A stretch of DNA of 64,000 nucleotides, from positions 186,001 to 250,000 of the forward strand of contig CBDDCY010000009.1 of the NCBI GenBank assembly GCA_965226435.1, read 5' to 3'. The translations under genes were made by a program, and so were the position numbers. The notes under the pieces were generated by a model. That model worked only from the letters and a program-made list of their open reading frames with translations. It ran no database searches and had not been told where the DNA came from. Of this stretch, positions 1 through 8,489 are shown one piece after another. Position 1 is the stretch's first letter. Each line of letters opens with the position of its first letter. The DNA comes from UBA6623 sp965226435 (lineage in GTDB: Bacteria; Acidobacteriota; Terriglobia; Bryobacterales; UBA6623).

Positions 1-1440
1 ATTCCCATGGACGTCGGTCAAGCGGAAATGGCGGCCTTGGTACTTGAAGGTCAGCTTGGTGTGATCGATGCCGAGCAAGTGCATCATCGTCGCGTGCAGG
101 TCGTGGATGTGGACCGGATCCTTGACGATGTTGTAGCTGTAATCGTCGGTCTCGCCGTAGCTGATGCCGGGCTTGACGCCGCCGCCGGCCATGAAGATCG
201 TGAAGGCTCGGGGATGGTGATCGCGTCCGTAGTCGTCCTCGGTCAAACGGCCTTGGCTGTAGACGGTGCGCCCGAACTCGCCGCCCCAAATGATGAGTGT
301 CTCGTCGAGCAGGCCGCGATTCTTGAGGTCTTGAATCAGCGCGGCCGTCCCCTGATCGACTTCCTTCGATTGCACACGAATGCCCTTGGGCAGCTCGGTA
401 TGGAAATCCCAACCGCGATGGAATAGTTGAATGAAACGCACGTCGCGCTCGGCCAAGCGGCGCGCCAGCAGGCAATTCGCCGCGTAGGTGCCGGGTTTGC
501 GGGCGGCGTCCCCGTAGAGCTCGAAAGTGCTCTCGGGCTCTTTCGATAGGTCGGTCAGCTCCGGCACCGAACTTTGCATTCGATAAGCCATCTCGTACTG
601 CGAAATGCGGGTCGAGATTTCCGGGTCGCCGAATTCCTCGAGCGTTAACTCGTTCATCTTGCCGAGGTCATCGAGGAAGCGCCGCCGAGCACTTTGGTCG
701 ATGCCGGGCGGGTTCGAAAGGTAGAGCACCGGATCGCCCACCGAGCGGAATTTCACGCCCTGATAGCGGGTCGGCAGAAAACCGGAGCCCCACAGCCGGT
801 CGTAGAGCGGCTGCCCGGCGATCGCCGAACCCGAGGAAACCATCACCACGAACGACGGCAGGTCTTTGTTCATCGTCCCCAACCCGTACGACAGCCAGGC
901 GCCGATGCTGGGTCGCCCGGCGAGTTGAAAACCGGTCTGGAAAAACGTGACGGCCGGGTCGTGATTGATGGCCTCGGTGTGCGCCGTTTTCACAAAGCAC
1001 AGCTCGTCGGCGACCTTGGCGATATGGGGCATCAATTCGCTGATCCAAGCACCTGATTGGCCGTGCTGCTTGAAGTCAAAAATCGTCGGAGCCGTCGGAA
1101 AACTCGTCTGCGTCGCCGTCATCCCCGTCAGCCGTTGACCTTGGCGGATGGAGTCGGGCAGCTCGGTCGCGCGGCGATTCTTGAGTTGCGGCTTGTGGTC
1201 GAAAAGGTCCAATTGCGAGGGCGCGCCGGACTGGAACAAATAGATCACGCGCTTGGCCTTGGGCGCGAAGTGCGGCAGGCCGGGCAGACCGCCCGATATC
1301 TCGTCGGCCGATTTCGCCGCCCCGCCGAGAAGGTCTTCGTTCAGCATGTGGGCGAGCGCCGCCGTGCCGATCGTGGCGCTCGATCGGCCGAAGAAATGCC
1401 GCCGAGTCATCAAGAGTCGGCGTTGCTGTTGCGGGTTCAT
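1..1440 (-). CDS. DUF1501 (sulfatase-like) Tat-exported protein, 3' end off window
   Basis: The minus frame opens with ATG at 1440 and stays open for 480 codons to the window edge, so only the last few residues are missing. The N-terminus has a twin-arginine motif (TRRHFFG, about residues 12-18) followed by a hydrophobic stretch, suggesting Tat export. Typical DUF1501 landmarks follow: FQSGAPSQLDLFD near residue 68, IIWGGEFGRT, a GRDHHPRAFT segment and FMAGGGVKPG near the C-terminus. These proteins have an alkaline-phosphatase/sulfatase-like fold; their substrate is unknown. It lies 84 bases downstream of a PSD1 gene on the same strand, the usual PSD1-DUF1501 pairing seen in Planctomycetes, Verrucomicrobia and Solibacter-type Acidobacteria, so the two probably form one operon and act together outside the cytoplasmic membrane. 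Confidence 0.93.
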   Translation of the reverse strand, partial: MNPQQQRRLLMTRRHFFGRSSATIGTAALAHMLNEDLLGGAAKSADEISGGLPGLPHFAPKAKRVIYLFQSGAPSQLDLFDHKPQLKNRRATELPDSIRQGQRLTGMTATQTSFPTAPTIFDFKQHGQSGAWISELMPHIAKVADELCFVKTAHTEAINHDPAVTFFQTGFQLAGRPSIGAWLSYGLGTMNKDLPSFVVMVSSGSAIAGQPLYDRLWGSGFLPTRYQGVKFRSVGDPVLYLSNPPGIDQSARRRFLDDLGKMNELTLEEFGDPEISTRISQYEMAYRMQSSVPELTDLSKEPESTFELYGDAARKPGTYAANCLLARRLAERDVRFIQLFHRGWDFHTELPKGIRVQSKEVDQGTAALIQDLKNRGLLDETLIIWGGEFGRTVYSQGRLTEDDYGRDHHPRAFTIFMAGGGVKPGISYGETDDYSYNIVKDPVHIHDLHATMMHLLGIDHTKLTFKYQGRHFRLTDVHGN

Positions 1441-1524
1441 CGGATTCCCCTTCTTCGTGGCCGTTAACCGAAGGATAATCGATTCGCGGAATCTCGGTTC
1501 ACGGTTAACGGCTCACGGCTATGG

Positions 1525-2916
1525 TCACTGCTTCGTGATCGTTTCGTCCAGATTAAGGATCAAACTGGCCACGGTCGTGTAAGACGCCAGTTCCACAAGG
1601 TCAAGCTCTTCATTTCTCTTCGACTCACCCTGGGTCACCAGGCCAAGCGCGGCCTTGCGGTTCGTTTCGTAGTTGTCCAGATGATGGTGGTAAGCGTTGA
1701 CCAAGACCTCTTTTCGCCTGGAGTCGGGCTTGCGGGCGGTGGCCAACCGATACCCATAGGCTACGCGTTCGGCGGGTGTGGGACCGGCTTCGGTCATCAT
1801 CCTTTCGGCCATTTTCCGGGCGGCCTCGACGAACGTAACGTCGTTCATCAAGTTCAGCGCTTGCAGCGGCGTATTGGTGCGCGTCTCGCGAACCGTGCAG
1901 GCCTCTCGCCCGGCCGAATCGAAGTTGAGCATCGACGGAGGCGGAACCGCGCGTTTCCAAAACGTATACATGCCGCGGCGATAAAGATTGTCGCCCTGGT
2001 CTTGGACATAATCCTTGCCGCCGGCTAACTCGCTCCACAACCCGGCCGGCTGATACGGCTTGACCGACGGTCCGCCGGTTTGCTCGACGAGCAGCCCCGA
2101 AATCGCCAAGGCCTGATCGCGCACGACTTCGGCCGGCAGCCGGAAGCGCGGTCCGCGCGCCAGCAAGCGATTGTCGGGATCGCGTTCATGAAGGTCGAGA
2201 TCGACGGTCGAGTTCTGGCGGTAGGTCGCGCTCATCACGATCGTCTTCATCACGCCTTTGATGTCCCAGCCGCTCTCCACGAAATCGACGGCCAGCCAAT
2301 CGAGCAGTTCCATATGAAGCGGCCAATCGCCTTGCGAGCCGAAATCCTCGACCGTCTTGACCAAACCGACGCCGAAAAGCATCTGCCAGAAGCGGTTGAC
2401 GGTCACGCGCGCCGTCAGCGGGTTGGACGAGCTCACCAGCCACTTGGCGAATTCGAGGCGATTCCGCGGCGCCGGCCCATCGCTCGCCGAAATGACGGCG
2501 GGTACGGCGGGTTGCACTCTCTCGCCGGGCTTGTCGTAGGCGCCGCGCAGGAGCAGGTGGGTCGCTCGCGGCTGCTCCATCTCACGCATGACCATGACGG
2601 TCGGCAGTCGGTCGGAGAAAGCCTCGCGTTGTTTGCGCAACCCGACGAGCTTGTGCCAAGCCTCACGAATCTTCGGCGGCGCATATTGGTCGAGAAACGC
2701 CAGCCGCAGCTTATCGTTTTCGGCCTGTGTTCTCTCGGCGGCCGGCCGCGCGGCAATCTCGTTGAGCGGCATCAGAGTCGCTATCACCGCGACCTCGGCG
2801 GGCCGTAGCGCGCGGCTGTACAACCGAACCCCGTTGATCAAGCCTTGGAAGCGCGGCCCGGGGCCCGCGACCGCCCCGATTCGTAGCGGCTGATCCACCT
2901 TGAACGATTGGTTCAT
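1525..2916 (-). pseudogene. PSD1/DUF1553 protein, C-terminal part after a frameshift
   Basis: This 463-residue frame is the continuation of the frame at 2913-4712. Its first 45 residues complete a LamG/concanavalin-type domain that is cut in the upstream frame, and the rest is a DUF1553 domain (for example the NRFWQMLFGVGLV segment and the NTPLQALNLMND segment). It overlaps the upstream frame by four bases (ATGA at 2913-2916). A single missing base just before the overlap would restore one protein of about 1,060 residues, the normal size for PSD1 proteins. Possibilities are a sequencing or assembly indel, a real recent frameshift, or translational coupling of two half-proteins. A domain split in mid-fold argues against two independent genes. 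Confidence 0.85.
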
Positions 2917-4712
2917 CTCGTCACATTGACTTTCAGCTCTTGACGCCGACCGTTGAAATAGATGGCGATTCCCGCGGCAAGCCGCGAACCGTCGTAGGTC
3001 GCCGTGACGTGATGCCCGCGGTTGAGGGTCAGCGGTTCGACGGTCTCAACCAACAGGGCGTCGTCAAGCGCCCGCACCACCATCTTGAAGTGCACTTTGC
3101 CGTCCTTGAGGTAGATGCCGTAGCCGGTAATCTCGGTGGCGAGTTCCTTGGTGCGGGTTAGGATGGCGCCGTCGGGAGCGGCGGGGTTGATCCACGCCGA
3201 CAGCGTGAACTTGTCCTGGAAATCGTACTGGGCGACGTTGCCGGCATCGATGAAAGCCCTGCCGTCGAAACTCGCCGCCACGCCGCTCGCGCCGTCAACG
3301 AATTTCGGCAGCCCGTCGATCAGCGCGGCATTGACGCGCCCGGCGCCGGGAGTCTCTCCGGAGAGATGGCCGTCAAGTGGATAATACGCCTCCAGCCCGT
3401 CTCGCAACGACCAGTCGCCGGCGGCGGAGCTCGCGATCGCCGCCTCCCATGCTTGGCGGGCTTGGCGGCGCTCGGGATCGAGTAGTGCGAATTCTTCCTC
3501 GGCGGTCTCGATTCCGTCATCCAGCCGCATCAGCTCGGCCTGCTGTTTCCGCGTCGGGGCTTGAATGAAGGGCGGGGAATTGCCGTATTTGAAGGCTTTG
3601 CCGCGCTCGGGGACGTTGTTGAAAAACGCGAACAGACTATAGAATTCCTTCTGCGTGAAGGGGTCGTACTTGTGGTCGTGGCAGCGCGCGCACCCCAGCG
3701 TCAGGCCCATCCAGACAGTTGAAGTCGTTTCCACGCGATCGACGACGTATTCGACGGCATATTCGGCGTCGATGATGCCGCCCTCGCCGTTGCCGCGATG
3801 ATTGCGGTTGAATGCGCTGGCGATTTGTTGATCGAGAGTCGCGTCGGGCAGCATGTCGCCGGCCAACTGTTCGATGGTGAAGCGGTCGAACGCCATGTTG
3901 TCGTTGAACGCTTCGATCACCCAATCGCGCCAACGCCACATCGAACGCTCGGCGTCGGTCTGGTAGCCGTTCGTGTCGGCATAGCGAGCGGCGTCGAGCC
4001 AGCGCACAGCCATCCTCTCGCCATAGCGCGGCGAGGCCAGCAAGCCGTCAACAACCTTTTCATAAGCCTGGGGTGAGTCGTCGTCGAGAAAGGCGTCTAA
4101 CTCGTCGGGGGTCGGCGGCAGCCCCGTCAGATCGAGCGAAACGCGACGGAGCAAAGTCGCTCGATCCGCTTCGGCGGCGGGAGAGAGCCCTTCTTTTTGC
4201 AAACGCGCGAGCACGAAGCGATCGATATCGTTGTTGGCCCAATCCCGCGGTTCCCCTTGCGGAGCCTTGGGGCGCTTCGGCGTGAGGAACGACCAGTGTT
4301 GCTGCCACTGGGCCCCTTCCCGGACCCAGCGTTTCAGCAACGCGATCTCGTCGGCGGACAGTTTCTTGCCGCCATAGGCCGGCGGCATGCGGCGGGCATC
4401 GTCGTCGGTAGTGACCCGCTTGATCAACTCGCTGGCGTGCAGGTTACCCGCGACAACGGCGGAGCGCCCGCCCAGGTCGGCCCGGACGCCTTCCTCGGTG
4501 TCAAGCCGCAGCGCGCTCAGCCGCTTCGATTTGTCCGGCCCGTGGCAAGCGAAACACTTATCCGAAAGGATGGGTCGAATATCGCGGTTGAAAACGACGC
4601 TGTCCGCGGCATTTTCCTCCGCACCGAGCCCGGCAGCGCCGCCAAGGGTTATCAGCACGATCGAAAAGAGAGAGAGGAGGACGGACAACTCCGACTGTAG
4701 ACGTCTCATCAT
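2913..4712 (-). CDS. PSD1 cytochrome c/DUF1549/LamG protein, N-terminal part
   Basis: The 599-residue frame starts with a signal peptide (hydrophobic residues 8-30). A planctomycete-type cytochrome c motif CFACH follows at residues 53-57, with NRDIRPILSDK just before it. A DUF1549 domain starts near residue 163 (DLTGLPPTPDE) and holds a second CARCH motif at 341-345. A LamG-type domain begins near residue 440 and is interrupted by the frameshift. PSD1 proteins are exported and probably bind haem c, but their reaction is not established. A GGAG site lies about 11 bases upstream of the ATG at 4712, and a TATAAT box (minus strand, 4732-4737) lies 20 bases from the start. It leads the PSD1-DUF1501 operon. 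Confidence 0.92.
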   Translation of the reverse strand: MMRRLQSELSVLLSLFSIVLITLGGAAGLGAEENAADSVVFNRDIRPILSDKCFACHGPDKSKRLSALRLDTEEGVRADLGGRSAVVAGNLHASELIKRVTTDDDARRMPPAYGGKKLSADEIALLKRWVREGAQWQQHWSFLTPKRPKAPQGEPRDWANNDIDRFVLARLQKEGLSPAAEADRATLLRRVSLDLTGLPPTPDELDAFLDDDSPQAYEKVVDGLLASPRYGERMAVRWLDAARYADTNGYQTDAERSMWRWRDWVIEAFNDNMAFDRFTIEQLAGDMLPDATLDQQIASAFNRNHRGNGEGGIIDAEYAVEYVVDRVETTSTVWMGLTLGCARCHDHKYDPFTQKEFYSLFAFFNNVPERGKAFKYGNSPPFIQAPTRKQQAELMRLDDGIETAEEEFALLDPERRQARQAWEAAIASSAAGDWSLRDGLEAYYPLDGHLSGETPGAGRVNAALIDGLPKFVDGASGVAASFDGRAFIDAGNVAQYDFQDKFTLSAWINPAAPDGAILTRTKELATEITGYGIYLKDGKVHFKMVVRALDDALLVETVEPLTLNRGHHVTATYDGSRLAAGIAIYFNGRRQELKVNVTR

Positions 4713-4731
4713 GACCCAAAACTCCAGTTAG

Positions 4732-4737
4732 ATTATA
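4732..4737 (-). promoter_or_regulatory. -10 box (TATAAT) for the PSD1-DUF1501 operon
   Basis: A perfect TATAAT reads on the minus strand 20 bases before the PSD1 start codon, and a GGAG ribosome-binding site lies between them. No convincing -35 box is seen at the usual spacing. Confidence 0.5.
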
Positions 4738-4813
4738 GCCCCCCGGGGGCGATGCTTGTATTGGAGTGAGGGGGCCTGGGAGTACCCCGTACATGCTGCC
4801 CGGGCAAACCAAT

Positions 4814-4841
4814 GAAAAGGCCCGCCGTTGCCGGCGGGCCT
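4814..4841 (-). terminator. Rho-independent terminator of the radical-SAM gene
   Basis: A perfect 9-bp GC stem (arms 4819-4827 and 4832-4840, TTGC loop on the plus strand) is followed on the minus strand by a short T run (TTTTC). It lies about 40 bases after the stop codon of the radical-SAM gene, as expected for an intrinsic terminator. Confidence 0.85.
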
Positions 4842-4877
4842 CCCAAACCAAAACGAGAACCTCAATCGAAACCGGCG

Positions 4878-7019
4878 CTAGTCGCCGCTCGCTCCGATCA
4901 TTTCCTGATCGTGACTCTTACCGCCGTTGGCCGCGGCATTGCCATTGGCCGGTCCGCCGATTTGCACCAGCGACGGCGCCGCGGGCTCTTTGAGCACTTC
5001 TTCGCGGTACATCTTCATCATCCGCGCTTCTTCCTCGGGCGTGAGGATCTTGCGCTTCGACGCACCGCCGTTGACGGCCGGGGCCGCTTCGCCATTCGCC
5101 GTCGCCTCGGCCAGCTTGCGGTCGCGCTCGATTTTCTTCTCTTCACGCGCGTTGGCCGGGCCCTCGGAGACTTGCGCCTCGCGCGCGGCGTGCTCGGCGT
5201 TGATCGCCAAGTTGTGCTCGAAGTCGTTAAGATTGACGTCACGGCCGCCGGCGTAGATGTTGTGCTTGCCGTGCTCGCCGTACCACTTGCTCAGCGTGGC
5301 CGTCATGTGCATCTTCTCGATGATGTTACGCCAGCCGACGCCGGTGTTATACGCGCAGAAGGAGATTTCGCCTTCCTGCGTCCCGTAAGGAATGATGCAC
5401 ATCTCGGTGCGGCGGAAGTCGTAGTTAAACAGATCCTGGAACCACATACCCGCCACGAAGAGGAAGTTCCACGGATCGTTGCGCCGCGATACCCCCTTGC
5501 CGTAGTTCGTTCCGCTGAGGCCGAAGGACTTGTCGAACTTCTTGAGCAGCGCGAACAAGTCAAAGCTCGCGGGCGCTTTGTAGGGGTTGTAGTTCTTGAG
5601 CAGCGCCAATCCGAGCTGTACGTTGCTCCACTTGGTCGAGCGGCCGGAGTCGGTGATCTGACGAATGTCCTGCACGAACTGCGGAACGTTGATGAACTCG
5701 GCGACCGGAGCCATCTCCTTGGTCTCTTTGTTGATCATCAGCGCCGTGCCCACTCCACAATTGGGGTGGCAACCGCAGTTCACCTGGCCCCACTGTGATT
5801 CAGGCCCGTGGGCCACGTCGGCGGCGTCCACGAAGGAGCTCATGACCGAAATCGGGAACCAATCGCGATTCGGCTCGGTGATGCCGACCTGCTCCTTGAC
5901 GTCCCGCGCCAGGTGCGAAAGCGTGTAGCGCTGCCGCAGGCGACGTTCATCGGTGATCGCTTCGTCGCGCCCGGTGAAGGAAACCGGCTGGAAGGCGATG
6001 AAGGCGATCTTTCCGGGGTTGTCGCGGGCGAATTGAATGATCGGGCCGACCTGCTCGTTGTTGACATTGTTGACGAGCGTCGTCACCAGGACAACCTCGG
6101 TGCCGGCGGCGTGCAAGTTCTCAATCGCCTTGAGCTTAATGTCGAACAGATTGCCGATCGCACGGTGCGAGTTGGGCTCGTTGCCGATACCGTCGAACTG
6201 CAGGTAGGCATAGCGCAAACCGGCGTCGGCGGCCTTCTCGGCGAACTCGCGGCTCTTGGCGAACTCGATACCGTTGGTGGCGGCTTGGACGCTGTTGAAA
6301 CCGACCGAGCGAGCATAACGAACCGCCTTCAAGAAGAACGGCGACATGGTGGGCTCGCCGCCCGAGAACTGCACCGACATCTGACGCCGGGGCTTGATCT
6401 TCAGCGCGTTGTCGAGAATCGTCTTGATCTCGTCCCATTCGAGCTCATGGACAAAACCGACCTGGTTGGCGTCCATGAAACAGGGGTCGCACATCATGTT
6501 GCAGCGGTTGGTGAGGTCGACGGTGAGAACCGAGCCTCGGCCATACTTGACTGTGCTGGAACCGTGATTGTGCAGATCTTTGTCGTTGTGCGCGCGGATG
6601 TCGCGGCCCGGGAAGTTCGACTCGATGTGTTCGAGGAACTTCGAATCGATGGCCATGAGGTCTTCGATCTTGCCGTGCGTCGGACAGTCCTTGACCATCC
6701 AGATCTCGCCGTCGCGCTCGATGATGACAGCCTTGATCTCGCCGACCTTCTGTTCCTTAAGGATGTTGTAGTCGACTTCGCCGTCGAGAATTCGGGCGCG
6801 AGCTTCGGTTACGCATTTGGGGCAAAGCGAATCGGTTTGGCGCGGCCATCCCAGCGGCGGCTTGCTCTTCTCCCATGACTTGAGCATGGGTTTTTCCGAC
6901 CAGTCGGGGGTGAAAGCGGGGTTGGGGTCGACCTTTTGGTTGATGCGCTGAAAGCCCTTCCAGGCGGACGCGGCGACTGTCGTAATTCCCTTTTCGAGAT
7001 ACTTGATGGGTCTATGCAT
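4878..7019 (-). CDS. Tes/Mss-like radical SAM enzyme, candidate membrane-spanning lipid synthase
   Basis: This 713-residue protein carries the radical-SAM cluster motif CNMMCDPC (C173, C177, C180) and a GGEP motif near residue 220. Before it lies a rubredoxin-like metal site made of LCPKC (C66, C69) and a CPTHG segment (C112). After it are further cysteines that could hold auxiliary clusters (C415, C417, C421, C541, C555). This arrangement matches the MJ0619/Tes family, which joins two lipid tails into membrane-spanning lipids in archaea; bacterial relatives have been proposed to make diabolic-type acids. Acidobacteria are known for iso-diabolic acid, so that role is plausible but inferred. 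The last ~110 residues are hydrophilic and rich in Glu, Lys and Ala, an unusual tail. The start is supported by GGAGGAG about 10 bases upstream. The gene ends at a strong terminator and is divergent from the HAD-LarA-SDR genes. Confidence 0.85.
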   Translation of the reverse strand: MHRPIKYLEKGITTVAASAWKGFQRINQKVDPNPAFTPDWSEKPMLKSWEKSKPPLGWPRQTDSLCPKCVTEARARILDGEVDYNILKEQKVGEIKAVIIERDGEIWMVKDCPTHGKIEDLMAIDSKFLEHIESNFPGRDIRAHNDKDLHNHGSSTVKYGRGSVLTVDLTNRCNMMCDPCFMDANQVGFVHELEWDEIKTILDNALKIKPRRQMSVQFSGGEPTMSPFFLKAVRYARSVGFNSVQAATNGIEFAKSREFAEKAADAGLRYAYLQFDGIGNEPNSHRAIGNLFDIKLKAIENLHAAGTEVVLVTTLVNNVNNEQVGPIIQFARDNPGKIAFIAFQPVSFTGRDEAITDERRLRQRYTLSHLARDVKEQVGITEPNRDWFPISVMSSFVDAADVAHGPESQWGQVNCGCHPNCGVGTALMINKETKEMAPVAEFINVPQFVQDIRQITDSGRSTKWSNVQLGLALLKNYNPYKAPASFDLFALLKKFDKSFGLSGTNYGKGVSRRNDPWNFLFVAGMWFQDLFNYDFRRTEMCIIPYGTQEGEISFCAYNTGVGWRNIIEKMHMTATLSKWYGEHGKHNIYAGGRDVNLNDFEHNLAINAEHAAREAQVSEGPANAREEKKIERDRKLAEATANGEAAPAVNGGASKRKILTPEEEARMMKMYREEVLKEPAAPSLVQIGGPANGNAAANGGKSHDQEMIGASGD

Positions 7020-7230
7020 CGATCTGAACTCCTCCGGCGGCTTTCGAAGTCTGAGGTTTTAGTCGAAAGCGCCTATTGGAAGACGCACCTAGCCCGGGGA
7101 ACGGGCACAGCACACCTAACAACCGCACTAGCATACGCAATCCTACCTATGACCTGCCAGTAAAATAGGCTAAAGGGGTTAAATCGGGTGCTGTATGGCG
7201 ATCTGGGCCGGTGAATGGTACCCCGTTTTC

Positions 7231-7244
7231 GCGTACCGGTACGC
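7231..7244. promoter_or_regulatory. Perfect 14-bp palindrome, possible operator
   Basis: GCGTACCGGTACGC is its own reverse complement. It sits about 210 bases from the radical-SAM start and 187 bases from the HAD start, between two divergent genes, a natural place for a dimeric repressor or activator. No regulator is identified. Confidence 0.35.
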
Positions 7245-7412
7245 AATAAACCCACCTCGGAGTGGGTGTCGGGCCCGCCCCAACTCCCGCCGGCGGTCAT
7301 CGGGTTTTCTCCGGGCCCCTGGGCAAGCTGATGTTGCGGGTTAGGGTTAAAGTGTTCACCATGCGCCCGGTAAGCTTATTGAACCGGCGCCGGTCGCCCG
7401 CGCCGGCAATGA

Positions 7413-7418
7413 TAGAAT
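7413..7418 (+). promoter_or_regulatory. -10-like box (TAGAAT) close to the HAD start
   Basis: TAGAAT lies 12 bases before the ATG at 7431, so a transcript from it would have only a few leader bases. A GC hairpin lies immediately upstream at 7384-7406. No clear -35 is seen. Confidence 0.35.
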
Positions 7419-7430
7419 CAGTCTCGATCC

Positions 7431-8111
7431 ATGCAAGAGATGATTCGAGCCGCCTTCTATGACTTCGACGGCACCCTGGTTTCGAGCAACGTGGTTACCC
7501 GCTACGCCTATTTCGCGAAACATCACCCGTCGCGGTTGGAAGCTTTCAGGCGTTACACCAAGCTGCTGATGGCGGTCCCGCTGTGGCTGGCGCTCGATGC
7601 CTACTCGCGGCGGCTTTTCAACGAAATCTTCTATCGCGAATACCGCGCTATGCGCCTCGACATACTCAACGAGCAGTCCGAGCGAATGTTCGCGAACGAC
7701 ATTCTCCCCAAGGTCTACCCCGGGGCGAAGCCATTGATCGAAGCCGATCGCGCGGCCGGGTTCCGCCTCGTGCTGGTCAGCGGCGGCCTTGATTTCGCGA
7801 TCGCTCCGGCTGTGGAATACTTTGGCTTTGACGACGTGATCGTCAATCGCTTGGTCTTTGAAGACGGAACAGCCACCGGCGAGATCGTTCCGCCGTTGTT
7901 GGCCGAGCAAGAGAAGGTCGCGGCGATTGAGCGCTACTGCCGCGAGTATAATGTGGACACGGCGCGCTCGAAAGCCTATTCCGACAGTCTTTCGGACCTG
8001 CCGATGCTCGAAGCCACGGGCGTGCCGGCGGCCGTCAACCCCGACCGGGGGTTAAAGAAAGTCGCCGTCGAGCGAGGTTGGCCCGTGCTGGATTTGAAGG
8101 CGGGCGGATGA
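7431..8111 (+). CDS. HAD-superfamily phosphatase (SerB-like, subclass IB)
   Basis: The 226-residue protein has all four HAD motifs: DFDGT (nucleophile D11 and D13), LVSGG near residue 120, the lysine of AEQEK near 162, and YSDSLSDLP near 183. The helical cap between motifs I and II and the overall length resemble the HAD-IB group that includes phosphoserine phosphatase and small lipid-phosphate phosphatases. It probably removes a phosphate from a small metabolite or lipid intermediate; the substrate cannot be read from the sequence. ATG at 7431 or the in-frame ATG at 7440 could be used. It is divergent from the Tes-like gene and precedes the LarA-like and SDR genes, so a role in the same pathway is possible. 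Confidence 0.85.
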   Translation: MQEMIRAAFYDFDGTLVSSNVVTRYAYFAKHHPSRLEAFRRYTKLLMAVPLWLALDAYSRRLFNEIFYREYRAMRLDILNEQSERMFANDILPKVYPGAKPLIEADRAAGFRLVLVSGGLDFAIAPAVEYFGFDDVIVNRLVFEDGTATGEIVPPLLAEQEKVAAIERYCREYNVDTARSKAYSDSLSDLPMLEATGVPAAVNPDRGLKKVAVERGWPVLDLKAGG

Positions 8112-8198
8112 TTGGGAGGAGTCGGGGAATCGGCTTCGATGAGTGCGACGATTTATTCCTCTCGGGGATAGCTTCCGAAGCGTATGGAGGAGTATGAC

Positions 8199-8255
8199 AT
8201 GGAAAAGGTCAAGATCACTGACATCTTGAGCCGCGAAGCGGCGGAAGGAATATAG
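8199..8255 (+). other. Orphan start with strong SD, 18-codon ORF running into a repeat
   Basis: ATGGAAAAGGTC at 8199 is preceded by GGAGGAG at near-ideal spacing but reads only 18 codons (MEKVKITDILSREAAEGI) before stopping inside the repeat that starts at 8229. It may be the stub of a gene whose body was replaced by the repeat, or a chance start. Confidence 0.25.
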
Positions 8256-8446
8256 CCCAGGGTGGAGACGAAGGCGAAAGCCCTGTACCGCCGTCAATTT
8301 TGGACTCCGCGGCGTGAAGCGTCGGGTCGAGTTGGCCGCCTCGCTCCCGCCGCCCCTTCAGGGCTCGAGACTGGAACGGGGGCGTCACCTAGGGTTCCGC
8401 CTTCGGCTCCACCCTAGGCTATATTCCCGCCGCCGCTTCGCGGCTT
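8229..8446. repeat. Inverted pair of intergenic repeat elements
   Basis: The plus strand at 8229-8285 and the minus strand at 8446-8388 carry the same element: a GCCGCGAAGCGGCGG palindrome, then GAATATAGCC, then AGGGTGGAG-CGAAGGCG and a CCCT end. The two copies face each other with about 100 bases between them. This looks like a dispersed repeat in two diverged copies and fills most of the gap between the HAD and LarA-like genes. Confidence 0.7.
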
Positions 8447-8489
8447 TACCCATCCGCGATTGCACCGCGGGAAGTGGAGAATTCATCCA

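Larger units (their letters stand above)
7020..7430. other. Divergent intergenic region between radical-SAM and HAD genes
   Basis: These 411 bases separate two divergent genes and should hold promoters for both. Visible structure: a perfect 14-bp palindrome (7231-7244), a GC hairpin (7384-7406) and a TAGAAT box just before the HAD start. No convincing open frame is seen. Confidence 0.7.

Noticed and set aside
4812..6878. Long plus-strand open frames opposite the radical-SAM gene
   Set aside because: They are antisense shadows of a gene with clear family motifs, a strong ribosome-binding site and a terminator; their translations have no recognisable domains.
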